From a virus, in IMG/VR virus record IMGVR_UViG_3300025146_000015, positions 1-60,672 of that record: a stretch of DNA of 60,672 bases; one strand, 5' to 3'. The notes under the pieces are model-generated. The model was given only the letters and a program-made list of their open reading frames with translations, did no database searches and was not told the origin of the DNA. The translations under genes were made by a program, and so were the position numbers. Below, piece by piece: positions 40,374 through 47,954 of the stretch (position 1 is the first letter of the stretch; each line of letters begins with the position of its first letter).

Positions 40374-40981
40374 CGCACCCGGTCGTCTCCTACGCTATTT
40401 TCGACGCCGCTGTAGTTGACTGGTGTTCCGCGCGGTCGATTCTGGTCCTTCCGATCCGACGGGTGGGGACGCCAACGAATCTGTACTGCGCGACGTCGAG
40501 CGGTGGGCTCGTCAAGTTCGGCGTGTCCAGGGACCCGGCGAAGCGCATCCTGGATCTGTCGAAGTCCACGCTGGGGGTAATCACCATTGCCTTCGTGGTA
40601 AGTGACGTTTTCGACGCCATAGAGCGCGATGTGCACGCGATGCTGGCGCCATGGAGAGAGAGCGGTGAATGGTACCGAGCGGTCCCCGCCGTCCAAGAAC
40701 TCGTTGAGCTTGTCCAGGGGAGAGCGGCTGGACAGAGGGAAATCAAGGCCCCTGCCGGTAGGTCTCGTGGATCTGTGGCCCTCGAACGGTTCCTGTCCGA
40801 CCACTCCTCCCATGAGGCGTGCCTTCGTGGAGTGGTGCACCGAACCCAGCTGTGGCGATACCTGAAGGGCAAAAGTCCCACGGTAGAACTGGCGGCACGG
40901 ATTCAGGATGCCACCGGAGGTGTCCTCCAGGCCAGTTGGTGGGGCCAGCCCGCCGACCTCGCCAACGGAGGCTCTCCGTGA
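40370..40981 (+). CDS. GIY-YIG-like (T5orf172/MUG113) domain fused to an HTH
   Basis: 203 residues, GTG 40370 overlapping the previous stop. Residues 35-115 hold a T5orf172/MUG113-like pattern: LYCATSSGGLVKFGVSRDPAKR, ERDVHAMLAPWRESGEWYR. Residues 140-200 hold a C-terminal HTH resembling the Cro-like gene upstream (LRGVVHRTQLWRYLKGKSPTVEL). A nuclease-like fold tethered to a DNA-reader beside the switch is unusual. Function unknown. Confidence 0.6.
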   Translation: MTHPVVSYAIFDAAVVDWCSARSILVLPIRRVGTPTNLYCATSSGGLVKFGVSRDPAKRILDLSKSTLGVITIAFVVSDVFDAIERDVHAMLAPWRESGEWYRAVPAVQELVELVQGRAAGQREIKAPAGRSRGSVALERFLSDHSSHEACLRGVVHRTQLWRYLKGKSPTVELAARIQDATGGVLQASWWGQPADLANGGSP

Positions 40982-41166
40982 CCCCGCTATCCGTCCCATC
41001 CGTCCTCGTCCTGACCTCGACGCACGACGCTTTGCTGACCGAGTTCGCCGAGGCCCGCGCGGCCCGGACCGGCGAGGATGTCGAGCGTGCACGCCGGGGC
41101 GTGGAACTCGACGCGCTGCGGGCTGGAATCGAGGAGCTGCAGGAGCTCGAAAGGCGAGAGTCATGA
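40978..41166 (+). CDS. Small helical protein
   Basis: 62 residues, GTG 40978 overlapping the previous TGA. Ends in a charged helix (RTGEDVERARRGVELDALRAG). Not recognised; translation is supported by coupling at both ends. Confidence 0.45.
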   Translation: MTPLSVPSVLVLTSTHDALLTEFAEARAARTGEDVERARRGVELDALRAGIEELQELERRES

Positions 41167-41348
41167 AACGAACCATCCCACAGGCGTTCGACGAATGGAT
41201 GCGCAGATACATCGAGGAACCCGAGCGATTTGCGCGAGAGTTCCAGGCTGTGCAGGAGTTCGTCGCGCAAGGCGGGATCGACGGAAGGGAGACGACCTAC
41301 GGCGCCGAGTGCGCCGCGTTACTCGATCAGTTGGTGAAGGGCGGTTGA
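41163..41348 (+). CDS. Small hypothetical protein
   Basis: 61 residues from ATG 41163. MKRTIPQAFDEWMRRYIEEPERFAREF is an amphipathic helical start. It overlaps the previous stop by 4 bases. Not recognised. Confidence 0.45.
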   Translation: MKRTIPQAFDEWMRRYIEEPERFAREFQAVQEFVAQGGIDGRETTYGAECAALLDQLVKGG

Positions 41349-41350
41349 GC

Positions 41351-41581
41351 ATGCTCGGCAAGCTGCGTCTCCTCCCGCCCCCGTCCACTGTCGATCGTCG
41401 GAGTCTCGAGGCTCAGGCCCGGGTGTCGTTCCGCCGCTGGCGCTGCACGGCCGGGCTCTCTCAGGAGCAAGCGGCGGCGTGGCTCGGGGTGTCGTCGGAC
41501 TCCGTCTCGGCATGGGAGCGGGGAGTCAAACGGCTGCCAGCGTGGGTGCTGGTGGCGATTCGATTGGAGGTGGCGGCGTGA
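41351..41581 (+). CDS. XRE-family HTH protein
   Basis: 76 residues. FRRWRCTAGLSQEQAAAWLGVSSDSVSAWERGVKRLP is a complete XRE HTH (core GLSQEQAAAWLGVSSDSVSA). It probably modulates early transcription. It overlaps the RhuM-like gene by 4 bases. Confidence 0.65.
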   Translation: MLGKLRLLPPPSTVDRRSLEAQARVSFRRWRCTAGLSQEQAAAWLGVSSDSVSAWERGVKRLPAWVLVAIRLEVAA

Positions 41582-42270
41582 GCGACATCGTACGGTACCA
41601 AGAGCACGGCCTCGACCTGGCGTGCCGACTCGAGGACGGGCAAGCGTGGGTCACGATCGCCCAGCTGGCCGAGCTGTTCGGCGTCCACACAAGGACGGTC
41701 CGAGAGCACGTGGAGAACATCCTCAAGGACATGGAGCTGCCCGAGGCAGTTGTGAAGGATTTCCTCACCACTGCTTCTGACGGGAAAAACTACCAGATGC
41801 GCCACGTGACCCAGGACATGGCCTTGCACGTCGGCTACCGAGTCAGGTCAGAGCGCGGGGCCGACTTCCGGCGGTGGGCCACCGCGATCGTGAAGGGCGA
41901 GGCCCCGTCGCTGGCAATGCAGCCGGCCTCAGCAGCCCAGCAGGCCCTCGCCATGGCGCAAGCGCTGGTGGACATCGAGCAGCGCCAGCTGGCCCAGGAC
42001 AGTCGCCTCGTGCTGGTCGAACGGGCCCTGGAACAGCGGGGCATCCAGGACGCCGGGTTCGGCTACTACAGCGTGCTCGGCTGGTCGAAGCGCCGAGGGC
42101 TGAAGCTCGATGCGGTGAAGGCGACGAAGGTCGGAAAGCGCGCAACCGCGGTCTGCAAGGCGAACGGGTGGCACATCGGGAGCGTGGCGGATGCTCGATT
42201 CGGAAGCGTCCACACCTACCCTGAGGAGGCTTTGGACCTAGCCTGGTCGGAAATCGGGCGGTCAGCATGA
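41578..42270 (+). CDS. RhuM-like (virulence RhuM family) protein
   Basis: 230 residues from GTG 41578. The RhuM pattern: WVTIAQLAELFGVHTRTVREHVENI, MELPEAVVKDFLTTASDGKNY, then MALHVGYRVRSERGADFRRWAT (core GYRVRSERGADFRRWAT). The C-terminal 90 residues differ from the family and look helical. In phages RhuM domains occur beside antirepressors. Role not established. Confidence 0.65.
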   Translation: MSDIVRYQEHGLDLACRLEDGQAWVTIAQLAELFGVHTRTVREHVENILKDMELPEAVVKDFLTTASDGKNYQMRHVTQDMALHVGYRVRSERGADFRRWATAIVKGEAPSLAMQPASAAQQALAMAQALVDIEQRQLAQDSRLVLVERALEQRGIQDAGFGYYSVLGWSKRRGLKLDAVKATKVGKRATAVCKANGWHIGSVADARFGSVHTYPEEALDLAWSEIGRSA

Positions 42271-42307
42271 CTCAGGCGTGGGTGCTGGTGGCGACGAGGG
42301 AGGCGGC

Positions 42308-42511
42308 ATGAACCGTTCGGAACGTAGATCAGCGATGGAACGCCGAGTTGGACTCGCTCCCCCAGAGGAATGCGAGGAGAGGGCATTCCTCCGGACGTTA
42401 CTCGAAGCAAGCGCATGCGGGCTACTGAAGGGCGGCGCCGAGCGTGAGTATCTCGAAGACATCCGCGACATGATCAACCTGCGGCTCGCGTTCATCGGTG
42501 AGAAATCATGA
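42308..42511 (+). CDS. Small hypothetical protein
   Basis: 67 residues from ATG 42308, GAGGGAGG upstream. Contains LAPPEECEERAFLRTLLEASACG and a C-terminal helix. Its stop overlaps ATG 42508 by 4 bases, which opens the frame of the ParB-like gene. Confidence 0.45.
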   Translation: MNRSERRSAMERRVGLAPPEECEERAFLRTLLEASACGLLKGGAEREYLEDIRDMINLRLAFIGEKS

Positions 42512-42583
42512 ACATGAGGCCGGACGTGTCGATGTGCCCGCTGTTCGCGACGCTGCAGGTCGTGGCCGGGCTGAAGCAACCAG

Positions 42584-42612
42584 AAAAAAGCCGCCGGGAG
42601 TCAGCCGGCGGC
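42584..42612 (-). terminator. Terminator-shaped hairpin read on the minus strand
   Basis: GCCGCCGG (42590-42597) pairs with CCGGCGGC (42605-42612); six A residues (42584-42589) precede it on the plus strand, so the minus-strand RNA has an 8-bp stem followed by TTTTTT. No minus-strand gene is near. On the plus strand the hairpin sits just before the AGGAAGG ribosome site of the ParB-like gene. Confidence 0.55.
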
Positions 42613-42627
42613 AGGAAGGTAACCGAG

Positions 42628-43368
42628 ATGAGCAAGAGCATAGCACAGGACCGAGAGAACATCGTCGAGATTCAGGTCGATCGGCTGAAGGCGTGCAGAA
42701 TTCAGCCGAAGTCGCGCATGGACGAGCGGAGAATCATCGCGCTCCGGAAGAACATCGAGGGGGCAGGAAAGATCTACCAGACGCTCGTCGTCGTACCGTC
42801 AGGAACGAACACGTGGACCATCGCCGACGGCCACCGGCGCTGGGTGATAGCGAAGGCGCTTGGTTGGACCGCGGTGCCCTGTCGAGTGATCGACAATGGC
42901 ATTGCTGTTGAGACGCTCTTCATTCTGCTCAACGCCGACACGGCGCGTGTGACCGGAGCAGATTGGCTGACGGGATGGGCTCTAGCGAACAAGGCTGTTC
43001 GAGAGGAGCTTTTTGAGAAATATCCGAGGCGGGCGTCGACTATCAATCGGGCGATCGACGTCTATGGTGAACAGCGGCTGGTCGAACTTGGGAAGGGAAA
43101 CTGCAAGCTGGTCGACGGAGCCAGCATCCTGAAGAGCTATGATCCAGCGAGGGCATCGTGGGCGCTGAAGTTGCACTCGCGACTGAAGGAGTGGGCGACG
43201 GTGAAGGTCCCAACTCCTCGAGGTATCGGCGAAGTGTTGTTGCTGCCAAAGATGACAGGACTTGCGCAGGATTGGCTCAAGAATGTCACGCCGACGCAGA
43301 AGCGGGCCGACAAGATCGCCAACGCTTTGCGACGCAACTCCTTCCCAGTAGCGGACAAGTGGAGCTGA
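42628..43368 (+). CDS. ParB-like protein 1
   Basis: 246 residues from ATG 42628 (AGGAAGG upstream); the same frame is open from ATG 42508, which would add 40 unremarkable residues. ParB core: IVEIQVDRLKACRIQPKSRM, NIEGAGKIYQTLVV, ADGHRRWVIAKALG. The C-terminal half is helical and family-unspecific. A ParB-fold nuclease or DNA-binding protein. It is followed directly by a second ParB-like gene. Confidence 0.7.
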   Translation: MSKSIAQDRENIVEIQVDRLKACRIQPKSRMDERRIIALRKNIEGAGKIYQTLVVVPSGTNTWTIADGHRRWVIAKALGWTAVPCRVIDNGIAVETLFILLNADTARVTGADWLTGWALANKAVREELFEKYPRRASTINRAIDVYGEQRLVELGKGNCKLVDGASILKSYDPARASWALKLHSRLKEWATVKVPTPRGIGEVLLLPKMTGLAQDWLKNVTPTQKRADKIANALRRNSFPVADKWS

Positions 43369-43372
43369 CCCC

Positions 43373-44191
43373 GTGACGAGCTTCGAGATCACGAAAATCA
43401 GGGTCGATGAATCGCATCGACCTCTCGACGAGGCCACTCTTGAGGCGCTCGTGGACAGCATTCGTGAACTCGGCTTGCTCCACCCCATCGTCGTCGAGGC
43501 GGATGGCGGGAACGTGGTGCTCGTTGCCGGCAGGCACAGGCTCGAAGCCTGCCGGCGCCTGGGCCACAGGGCGATCGACGCGGTCAACATCTACGCCATG
43601 ATCTTGGATGACGACCCGTCAGAGGCCGAATGCCTCCGGCCGATCGTTGAAATTGAAGAGAACCTATGTCGGCTGAACGTCAAGGACCGCAAGGCAGCCA
43701 CGAAGCGTCTGCTTCAGGCGAAGCGGGCCCTGAAGTCCTACCGGGAGAAGAGGGCCGCCGCGAAGGCTTCCGAGCAAGCACAGGCCGAACCGCAGGTGGA
43801 GATTATCGAGACACCATGTCCGGAAACTCGCGGCCGCCCAACCAAGAAGTCCAGGAAGACACGGGAGTTTCCTGCCGCTTCAAAGGGCCGCCCCCGCAAC
43901 GCGGCCAAGGACGAGGTCGCCAAGACCATTGGCGTCACCCGGCGCACCGTCGACAGGGCGCTGCAGGAGGAGCCGGAGGCTCCGGAAGAACCGTCACTCC
44001 CGAAACGGTCGGCTCCAAAGCCTCCGAAGGCCAACCCAACCACGTCGCCTCCGAAGTCTCGTCTCATCGTCGAGACCTGCCAGCAGTCATGGCTACTGCT
44101 TCACCCGAAGGAACGTGAGAACTTCCGGATGGCCTACAAGATGATGACACGCGAAGAGCGCGCCGCGTTCTGGGCATGGGTGGCAGCGTGA
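43373..44191 (+). CDS. ParB-like protein 2 with AT-hook-like motifs
   Basis: 272 residues from GTG 43373. TLEALVDSIRELGLLHPIVV and VLVAGRHRLEACRRLGH are the ParB motifs, then a helix (EIEENLCRLNVKDRKAATKRL). Basic segments TRGRPTKKSRK and SKGRPRNAA resemble AT-hooks, and an HTH-like KTIGVTRRTVDRAL follows. The C-terminus ends in a Trp-rich helix. Together with protein 1 it makes an unusual tandem. Confidence 0.7.
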   Translation: MTSFEITKIRVDESHRPLDEATLEALVDSIRELGLLHPIVVEADGGNVVLVAGRHRLEACRRLGHRAIDAVNIYAMILDDDPSEAECLRPIVEIEENLCRLNVKDRKAATKRLLQAKRALKSYREKRAAAKASEQAQAEPQVEIIETPCPETRGRPTKKSRKTREFPAASKGRPRNAAKDEVAKTIGVTRRTVDRALQEEPEAPEEPSLPKRSAPKPPKANPTTSPPKSRLIVETCQQSWLLLHPKERENFRMAYKMMTREERAAFWAWVAA

Positions 44192-44403
44192 CCCCCTTCC
44201 GCCGCCGCCCCGAGTCCGAGCAGGCCTGCTCCCACGAGCACTACCGCATCGTGGCGGTCCATACGGGTCAGGTCCCGCTCGAGGTCCACCGGTGCACCCA
44301 CCGACCCGGCTGCAAACACACCTGGCTGGTCGTCGGTGAGCAGCCGCCACGGTACCAGATCGCGATGATGGTGCGGCACGTTCTCAGGGCGAGGTGCGCA
44401 TGA
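44188..44403 (+). CDS. Small Cys/His protein
   Basis: 71 residues from GTG 44188. CSHEHYRIVAVHTGQVP and CTHRPGCKHTW give a four-ligand Cys/His set likely to bind zinc. Overlaps both neighbours. Unknown function. Confidence 0.45.
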   Translation: MTPFRRRPESEQACSHEHYRIVAVHTGQVPLEVHRCTHRPGCKHTWLVVGEQPPRYQIAMMVRHVLRARCA

Positions 44404-44450
44404 CGTTTTTTCTGTGGTGCACCGAGGCTCTGGCGAAGAGGCGCTCATGA
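44400..44450 (+). CDS. 16-codon ORF bridging two genes
   Basis: ATGA overlaps the previous stop at 44401-44403, and its TGA (44448-44450) overlaps ATG 44447 of the next gene. It encodes MTFFLWCTEALAKRRS. The same device occurs at 24377-24442. It may serve only to keep ribosomes on the message. Confidence 0.35.
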   Translation: MTFFLWCTEALAKRRS

Positions 44451-44956
44451 CGGACCCCGAGGTCTACGACGTCGACGACGTGGCGCGCGCTCCGGACATG
44501 CTTGACGCGATTGTGAACATGACGCCTGACGATGCCGCCCAATACCTGAGATGCTCAAAGGGAGACGCCAAAGCTGGCATTCGCGAAGCTCGCAAGGCGG
44601 TTGGGCTGCCGATTGGTTTCCAGGGAATGACGCCTCCGCGCATCTGCATGGAGATCCTGGAGAGGGCGAAGCGTGGCCACATGAACAGGAGATCGGATCG
44701 GGTCTACGTTGTCCAGTGCGCCGCCAATGACCTGGGTCCAGTGAAGATAGGGTACTCAATGTACCAGATGGGGGAGCGCCTCAGATCAATGCAGACCGGG
44801 TGCCCCTACCCACTGGTAGCAATTCGCGAGCTTCCGGCAGACCGCGAGACAGAAGCGGATCTCCACGAACGGTTCGCCGAGTATCGCATGCATGGAGAAT
44901 GGTTCAGATGCGAGGAAGACGTGGCCTGGTTCGTATCGATCCTGAGGGACATGTGA
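44447..44956 (+). CDS. GIY-YIG-like (T5orf172) domain protein
   Basis: 169 residues. The N-terminal 90 residues are helical (DDAAQYLRCSKGDAKAGIREA). The C-terminus has the T5orf172 pattern: RVYVVQCAANDLGPVKIGYS, TEADLHERFAEYRMHGEWFR. The second such domain in this operon, but with a different N-terminus. Probably DNA-binding or nuclease-like; not proven. Confidence 0.6.
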   Translation: MTDPEVYDVDDVARAPDMLDAIVNMTPDDAAQYLRCSKGDAKAGIREARKAVGLPIGFQGMTPPRICMEILERAKRGHMNRRSDRVYVVQCAANDLGPVKIGYSMYQMGERLRSMQTGCPYPLVAIRELPADRETEADLHERFAEYRMHGEWFRCEEDVAWFVSILRDM

Positions 44957-45342
44957 TGCCCGAGTCCCTCTCCCCTCTCCGCACCCGTGGTGAAGCGGCA
45001 GCTTTTCTGCACGTCCACCCGTCGACCTTCGACCGGCGCATCCGTTCAGCTATCCAGCCTGTGCGGATCGGTGGCAGGGTCTTCTTTCACCAGGAAGACC
45101 TACAGGCATGGCTCGACCGACAGAGGGCTGGAAGCTCAGATGGAAAGGCGACCGCCCTGCGACTGTGCGGTTCACGGTCGACGGTCGAGAGCGCGAAGTC
45201 TCTACCGGTGAGCGGGAGCCTGCGCGAGCTGCGGAGGAAGCTGAGCGCATCTACGCCGCTGCGGTCTCCGGGAGGCTCCAGCGACGCCGGCGGGCGGCAC
45301 ATGGCGGGGTCAGCCTCGAGGGGGTCTTCACGTCATGGCTGA
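44956..45342 (+). CDS. Excisionase / MerR-like HTH protein overlapping integrase
   Basis: 128 residues, ATG 44956 (TGATG). RTRGEAAAFLHVHPSTFDRRIRS then RIGGRVFFHQEDLQAWLD is the HTH_17 excisionase fold (residues 8-55). The frame then continues 235 bases inside the integrase gene in a different phase, encoding a Ser/Gly-rich tail of no recognised fold. It should steer integrase toward excision. Confidence 0.65.
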   Translation: MPESLSPLRTRGEAAAFLHVHPSTFDRRIRSAIQPVRIGGRVFFHQEDLQAWLDRQRAGSSDGKATALRLCGSRSTVESAKSLPVSGSLRELRRKLSASTPLRSPGGSSDAGGRHMAGSASRGSSRHG

Positions 45343-46163
45343 CCGAGGCTCCGATCGACCCGAGAACGGCGTCCATCTACGCGCTCTATGGAGAAGCCCA
45401 CCTGATTCCAGCGTTCGATACGCTTGGGGAAGTTACGCCGGAGTCGGTCGCACGCTACATCCGGGCCAGGTTGCGGGTGGTCCAGGCCGGAACCGTGCGG
45501 AAGGAGCTCTCCGCCCTCAGGGGCGCCGTCGCCTGGGCTGTGGAGCAGGGGTTCCTGTCGGAGGCCCCGCTGCTACCAGGTGTTCCGAAACGTGCCCCAG
45601 GTACTCGCTACCAGCGGCCCAGCAGGCAGCGCGCGGATCAGCTCAGCCCGGCGGAGGTACAGGCAATCATAGGGGCCCTGCCCGAGCGTGCGCCGCGGGG
45701 AGGCTACCCAGTACGCGCTCGGTTTATCGTGGCCTACGAGGCGGGTCTGAGGCCATCGGTGCTCGACGTCCTGTCTGTTCCCGAGCACTACGAGCGGGAG
45801 CGGCCCCTGCTGGTCATCCCGTTCGAGCACGACAAGGACTCTCGGGAGCGCCGGCTGCCACTGACACCACGAGCCGCCGGGGCACTCGACTCGGTTGCCC
45901 CGGAAACCGGGCTGATATTCGGAGCGCACCGGTACACGACACACGTGAAGTCGGCAGCCCGAGAGGTGCTCGGACAGCAGAGGGGCGACCGGTTCTCTGG
46001 GGCACACCTGAGGTCTGCCCGGATCACGCACTGGCTCGAGGAGCCATCTTCGACCCTGGCGGGGGCTCAGTGGCTGGCCTGCCACTCCCGCGCCTCGACG
46101 ACGGACGGATACGTGCGGGCGAGCGAGCGGGCCGCGCGGAGAATGTTGGGGCTGGACGAGTAG
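45108..46163 (+). CDS. int: Tyrosine recombinase (integrase)
   Basis: 351 residues from ATG 45108. An N-terminal arm-binding part is followed by a core-binding SAM-like segment (TSWLTEAPIDPRTASIYALY) and the catalytic domain with Arg215 (AGLRPS), Lys243, His300/Arg302, His326 (LACHSRAS) and nucleophile Tyr335 (DGYVRAS). The gene ends 37 bases from the tRNA-like attP core, the standard arrangement. Confidence 0.85.
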   Translation: MARPTEGWKLRWKGDRPATVRFTVDGREREVSTGEREPARAAEEAERIYAAAVSGRLQRRRRAAHGGVSLEGVFTSWLTEAPIDPRTASIYALYGEAHLIPAFDTLGEVTPESVARYIRARLRVVQAGTVRKELSALRGAVAWAVEQGFLSEAPLLPGVPKRAPGTRYQRPSRQRADQLSPAEVQAIIGALPERAPRGGYPVRARFIVAYEAGLRPSVLDVLSVPEHYERERPLLVIPFEHDKDSRERRLPLTPRAAGALDSVAPETGLIFGAHRYTTHVKSAAREVLGQQRGDRFSGAHLRSARITHWLEEPSSTLAGAQWLACHSRASTTDGYVRASERAARRMLGLDE

Positions 46164-46199
46164 ATTTCCGGGGCAATCCCGGGGCAACGATCTCTGGCG

Positions 46200-46255
46200 T
46201 GGTGCGAAGGGCGGGACTTGAACCCGCACGGACTATCCGTCCACTAGAACCTGAA
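46200..46255 (-). other. attP core: 3' part of a tRNA-Leu (CAG) gene
   Basis: On the minus strand the 56 bases read from the anticodon loop (TTCAGGT) through a 5-bp class II variable arm, the T-arm GCGGG-TTCAAGT-CCCGC, acceptor strand CCTTCGC, A and CCA. The 5' half of the tRNA is absent, and the bases upstream break the anticodon stem, so it is not a working tRNA. It marks the host attB as a tRNA-Leu gene. TTCCGGGGCA direct repeats at about 46167 and 46339 may be arm sites. Confidence 0.85.
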
Positions 46256-46386
46256 AGTAGCGAAACACGGGTAATCTGGCCAACGGCTGAGGCTGGGGGT
46301 TCGCAGTTCTCAGCTGGATTCTGCAGTGGGCAGCAGGGTTTCCGGGGCAGCCCCAGAAACTCCGAGTGGGCCCTCTCCTCAGCGGC

Positions 46387-46763
46387 CCACCGGATGGCGG
46401 TGCTCCCATGAGCGAGGTCCGAGAAGCGCTGAAGGTCTTGCTCGGTCTGACCGACGAGGCAATCGACGAGATAGGGCACAACGCGGAAGCCACTTGCGGA
46501 GGAATCAACGAGCCCGGACTGTCGATCGACTTCTATGGGCCATGCCCGGTGCAGGGGACCGGGGAGGCCGATGGCCACCCGATCTACTACCGAGCTAGGG
46601 ACGGTGGATCGCTGGAGGTCTACGCTCCGGGCACTGATGTCTCGTCGAGCGAACCCATATGGTCCACGGAGTTCGACGCCGACGGGTGGGACGAGGCGGA
46701 GGTCACCAAGGAGAACATTCGAGGTGCCGTAGCTCTCTGGCGCAACCACCGGATGGCGGTGCT
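46387..46763 (+). repeat. 18-bp direct repeats flanking the next gene
   Basis: CCACCGGATGGCGGTGCT occurs at 46387-46404 and 46746-46763. The right copy encodes the C-terminal HRMAVL of gene 46,408; the left encodes HRMAVLP followed by a stop. So the 3' end of an older copy of the gene seems to remain to its left, as if the gene was duplicated or replaced beside attP. The gap 46,256-46,386 holds no gene. Confidence 0.65.
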
Positions 46764-46770
46764 GGCGTGA
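46408..46770 (+). CDS. Hypothetical protein next to attP
   Basis: 120 residues from ATG 46408. It begins MSEVREALKVLLGLTDEAIDEIG, then a Cys-containing beta part. Located just past attP and flanked by direct repeats, it behaves like a recently acquired or duplicated cassette. Not recognised. Confidence 0.5.
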   Translation: MSEVREALKVLLGLTDEAIDEIGHNAEATCGGINEPGLSIDFYGPCPVQGTGEADGHPIYYRARDGGSLEVYAPGTDVSSSEPIWSTEFDADGWDEAEVTKENIRGAVALWRNHRMAVLA

Positions 46771-46874
46771 CCGACCCCACCTACCTCGCCACGTACCTGC
46801 TCGGGTGCGCCTCCGGCGTGTCGCTCACTGTCATCATGCTGTCCTTGTGGCGAGTAGTGCAAGGGACGCGATGA
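46767..46874 (+). CDS. 35-residue membrane protein
   Basis: GTG 46767 overlaps the previous TGA; its own TGA overlaps ATG 46871. TYLATYLLGCASGVSLTVIM then LSLWRVV is one TM helix. Small and membrane-bound; function unknown. Confidence 0.45.
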   Translation: MTDPTYLATYLLGCASGVSLTVIMLSLWRVVQGTR

Positions 46875-47368
46875 CGCACGAACAGCTCGTCCGCCACGCC
46901 TGCGCCTGGCTCCGCCGCACGGAACGGTGTTGCATCGTCCTGAAGGAAGCCTCCCACCTCGGTCTCTCGGAGATCCCGGACGCGATCGGGTGGCGCTCCA
47001 TCTGGAGAGGCGCTCACGTAGACACGGGTTGCACCGTGGTCGAGGTCAAGGTCTCTCGGTCAGACGTCGTCGCCAACCACCGCAAACCTCCGCAGACCCT
47101 CGGTCGCCACCGGTACTTGCTGACGCTCGATGGTCTAGCAACTGCGGCGGACCTGCCTGACGGCTGGGGCCTGCTCATCTGGTCAGGCAGCCGAGCCAAG
47201 CGCGTCGTCAAAGCTGGGTGGAATTGGTCTCGTGATGAGCGACACGAGCAGGTGCTGCTGGTCGCGGAGATGAGGAGGATTGGCGGAGTGCTCACGATAT
47301 CTCGCCGGCTTGCTGAGCGCAAAAACGGGCTGGTTGAAGCCGACTATGCAGAGGAGGAGACGCAGTGA
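46871..47368 (+). CDS. Putative PD-(D/E)XK nuclease (MmcB-like)
   Basis: 165 residues. EIPDAIGW, then TVVEVKVSRSDVVANHRKPPQ gives the Asp and the E-x-K pair of restriction-like nucleases, with GRHRYLLTLDG and PDGWGLLIW after. This layout matches MmcB-type repair proteins found in phages. Cuts or processes DNA; target unknown. Confidence 0.6.
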   Translation: MTHEQLVRHACAWLRRTERCCIVLKEASHLGLSEIPDAIGWRSIWRGAHVDTGCTVVEVKVSRSDVVANHRKPPQTLGRHRYLLTLDGLATAADLPDGWGLLIWSGSRAKRVVKAGWNWSRDERHEQVLLVAEMRRIGGVLTISRRLAERKNGLVEADYAEEETQ

Positions 47369-47395
47369 CCGAAAGACCCTTGATGGAGGCGGAGC

Positions 47396-47812
47396 ATGGC
47401 TGACTTGGCGGTGACCGTGCCGAAAAATCTGTGGCTATCATGGGTGCTTGAAGGTGATGCGGCCGGAGAAGTCGAGTCGGGCGAGGAATGGGGGTTCTAC
47501 CTCGGAGGGGGCAGACCACCAATCGCGCCCGGCGAGCGACTCTACGTCGTGGCTTACGGCTTGCTCCGCGGGTACGCGCCAGTTACGCGATTCGAGCGGA
47601 CCGCTCGGGGATGGTGCATCGTCAGACGCGGAGCAGCGGTTGCTTGCACCATCGACGAGCCGATTCCGGGATTCCGTGGCTGGCGGCTGGTGTGGTGGGA
47701 ACGAGCCGCTGAGCACCCGTTCCCTGACTGGATGACGGCTGGGCTACCCGAGAAACTCACCCGAGATCAGCAGGCAGATCTGGGGGTGATCGAGAGGGTT
47801 TACCATGCCTGA
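47396..47812 (+). CDS. Conserved phage protein, possible ASCH-like RNA-binding fold
   Basis: 138 residues from ATG 47396. WGFYLGGGRPPIAPGERLYVVAYG then RGYAPVTRFERT and WRLVWWERAAEHPFPDW. The family occurs widely in phages and has a beta-barrel look like ASCH/PUA domains. A 12-codon ORF (47365-47403) bridges the gap from the upstream gene. Function unknown. Confidence 0.55.
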   Translation: MADLAVTVPKNLWLSWVLEGDAAGEVESGEEWGFYLGGGRPPIAPGERLYVVAYGLLRGYAPVTRFERTARGWCIVRRGAAVACTIDEPIPGFRGWRLVWWERAAEHPFPDWMTAGLPEKLTRDQQADLGVIERVYHA

Positions 47813-47954
47813 TCTGGACCTCGACACCCTGTCGATCGCGTGCGCCGTCGCGCTCTACATCGTGCTGATCGGCTGGCTGTTGCCGGCGCGAAGGCCTGAC
47901 CCGCGGACACCTTGGTGCGAGCGGGGGAAGTACTGGAGGAAACGTGGACACTAG
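47805..47954 (+). CDS. 49-residue membrane protein
   Basis: MPDLDLDTLSIACAVALYIV then LIGWLLPAR: one TM helix with a basic C-terminus. Overlaps both neighbours (ATG 47805, stop 47952-47954). Function unknown. Confidence 0.5.
   Translation: MPDLDLDTLSIACAVALYIVLIGWLLPARRPDPRTPWCERGKYWRKRGH

Noticed and set aside
46200-46290. Functional phage tRNA-Leu
   Set aside because: Bases 5' of the anticodon loop do not complete the anticodon stem or D-arm; it is an attachment core.
45335-46411. 358-codon open frame overlapping integrase
   Set aside because: Integrase has all catalytic residues in its frame; this one is Gly/Arg-rich and has no family pattern. Only its last residues (HRMAVLP) were used, as evidence for the repeat.
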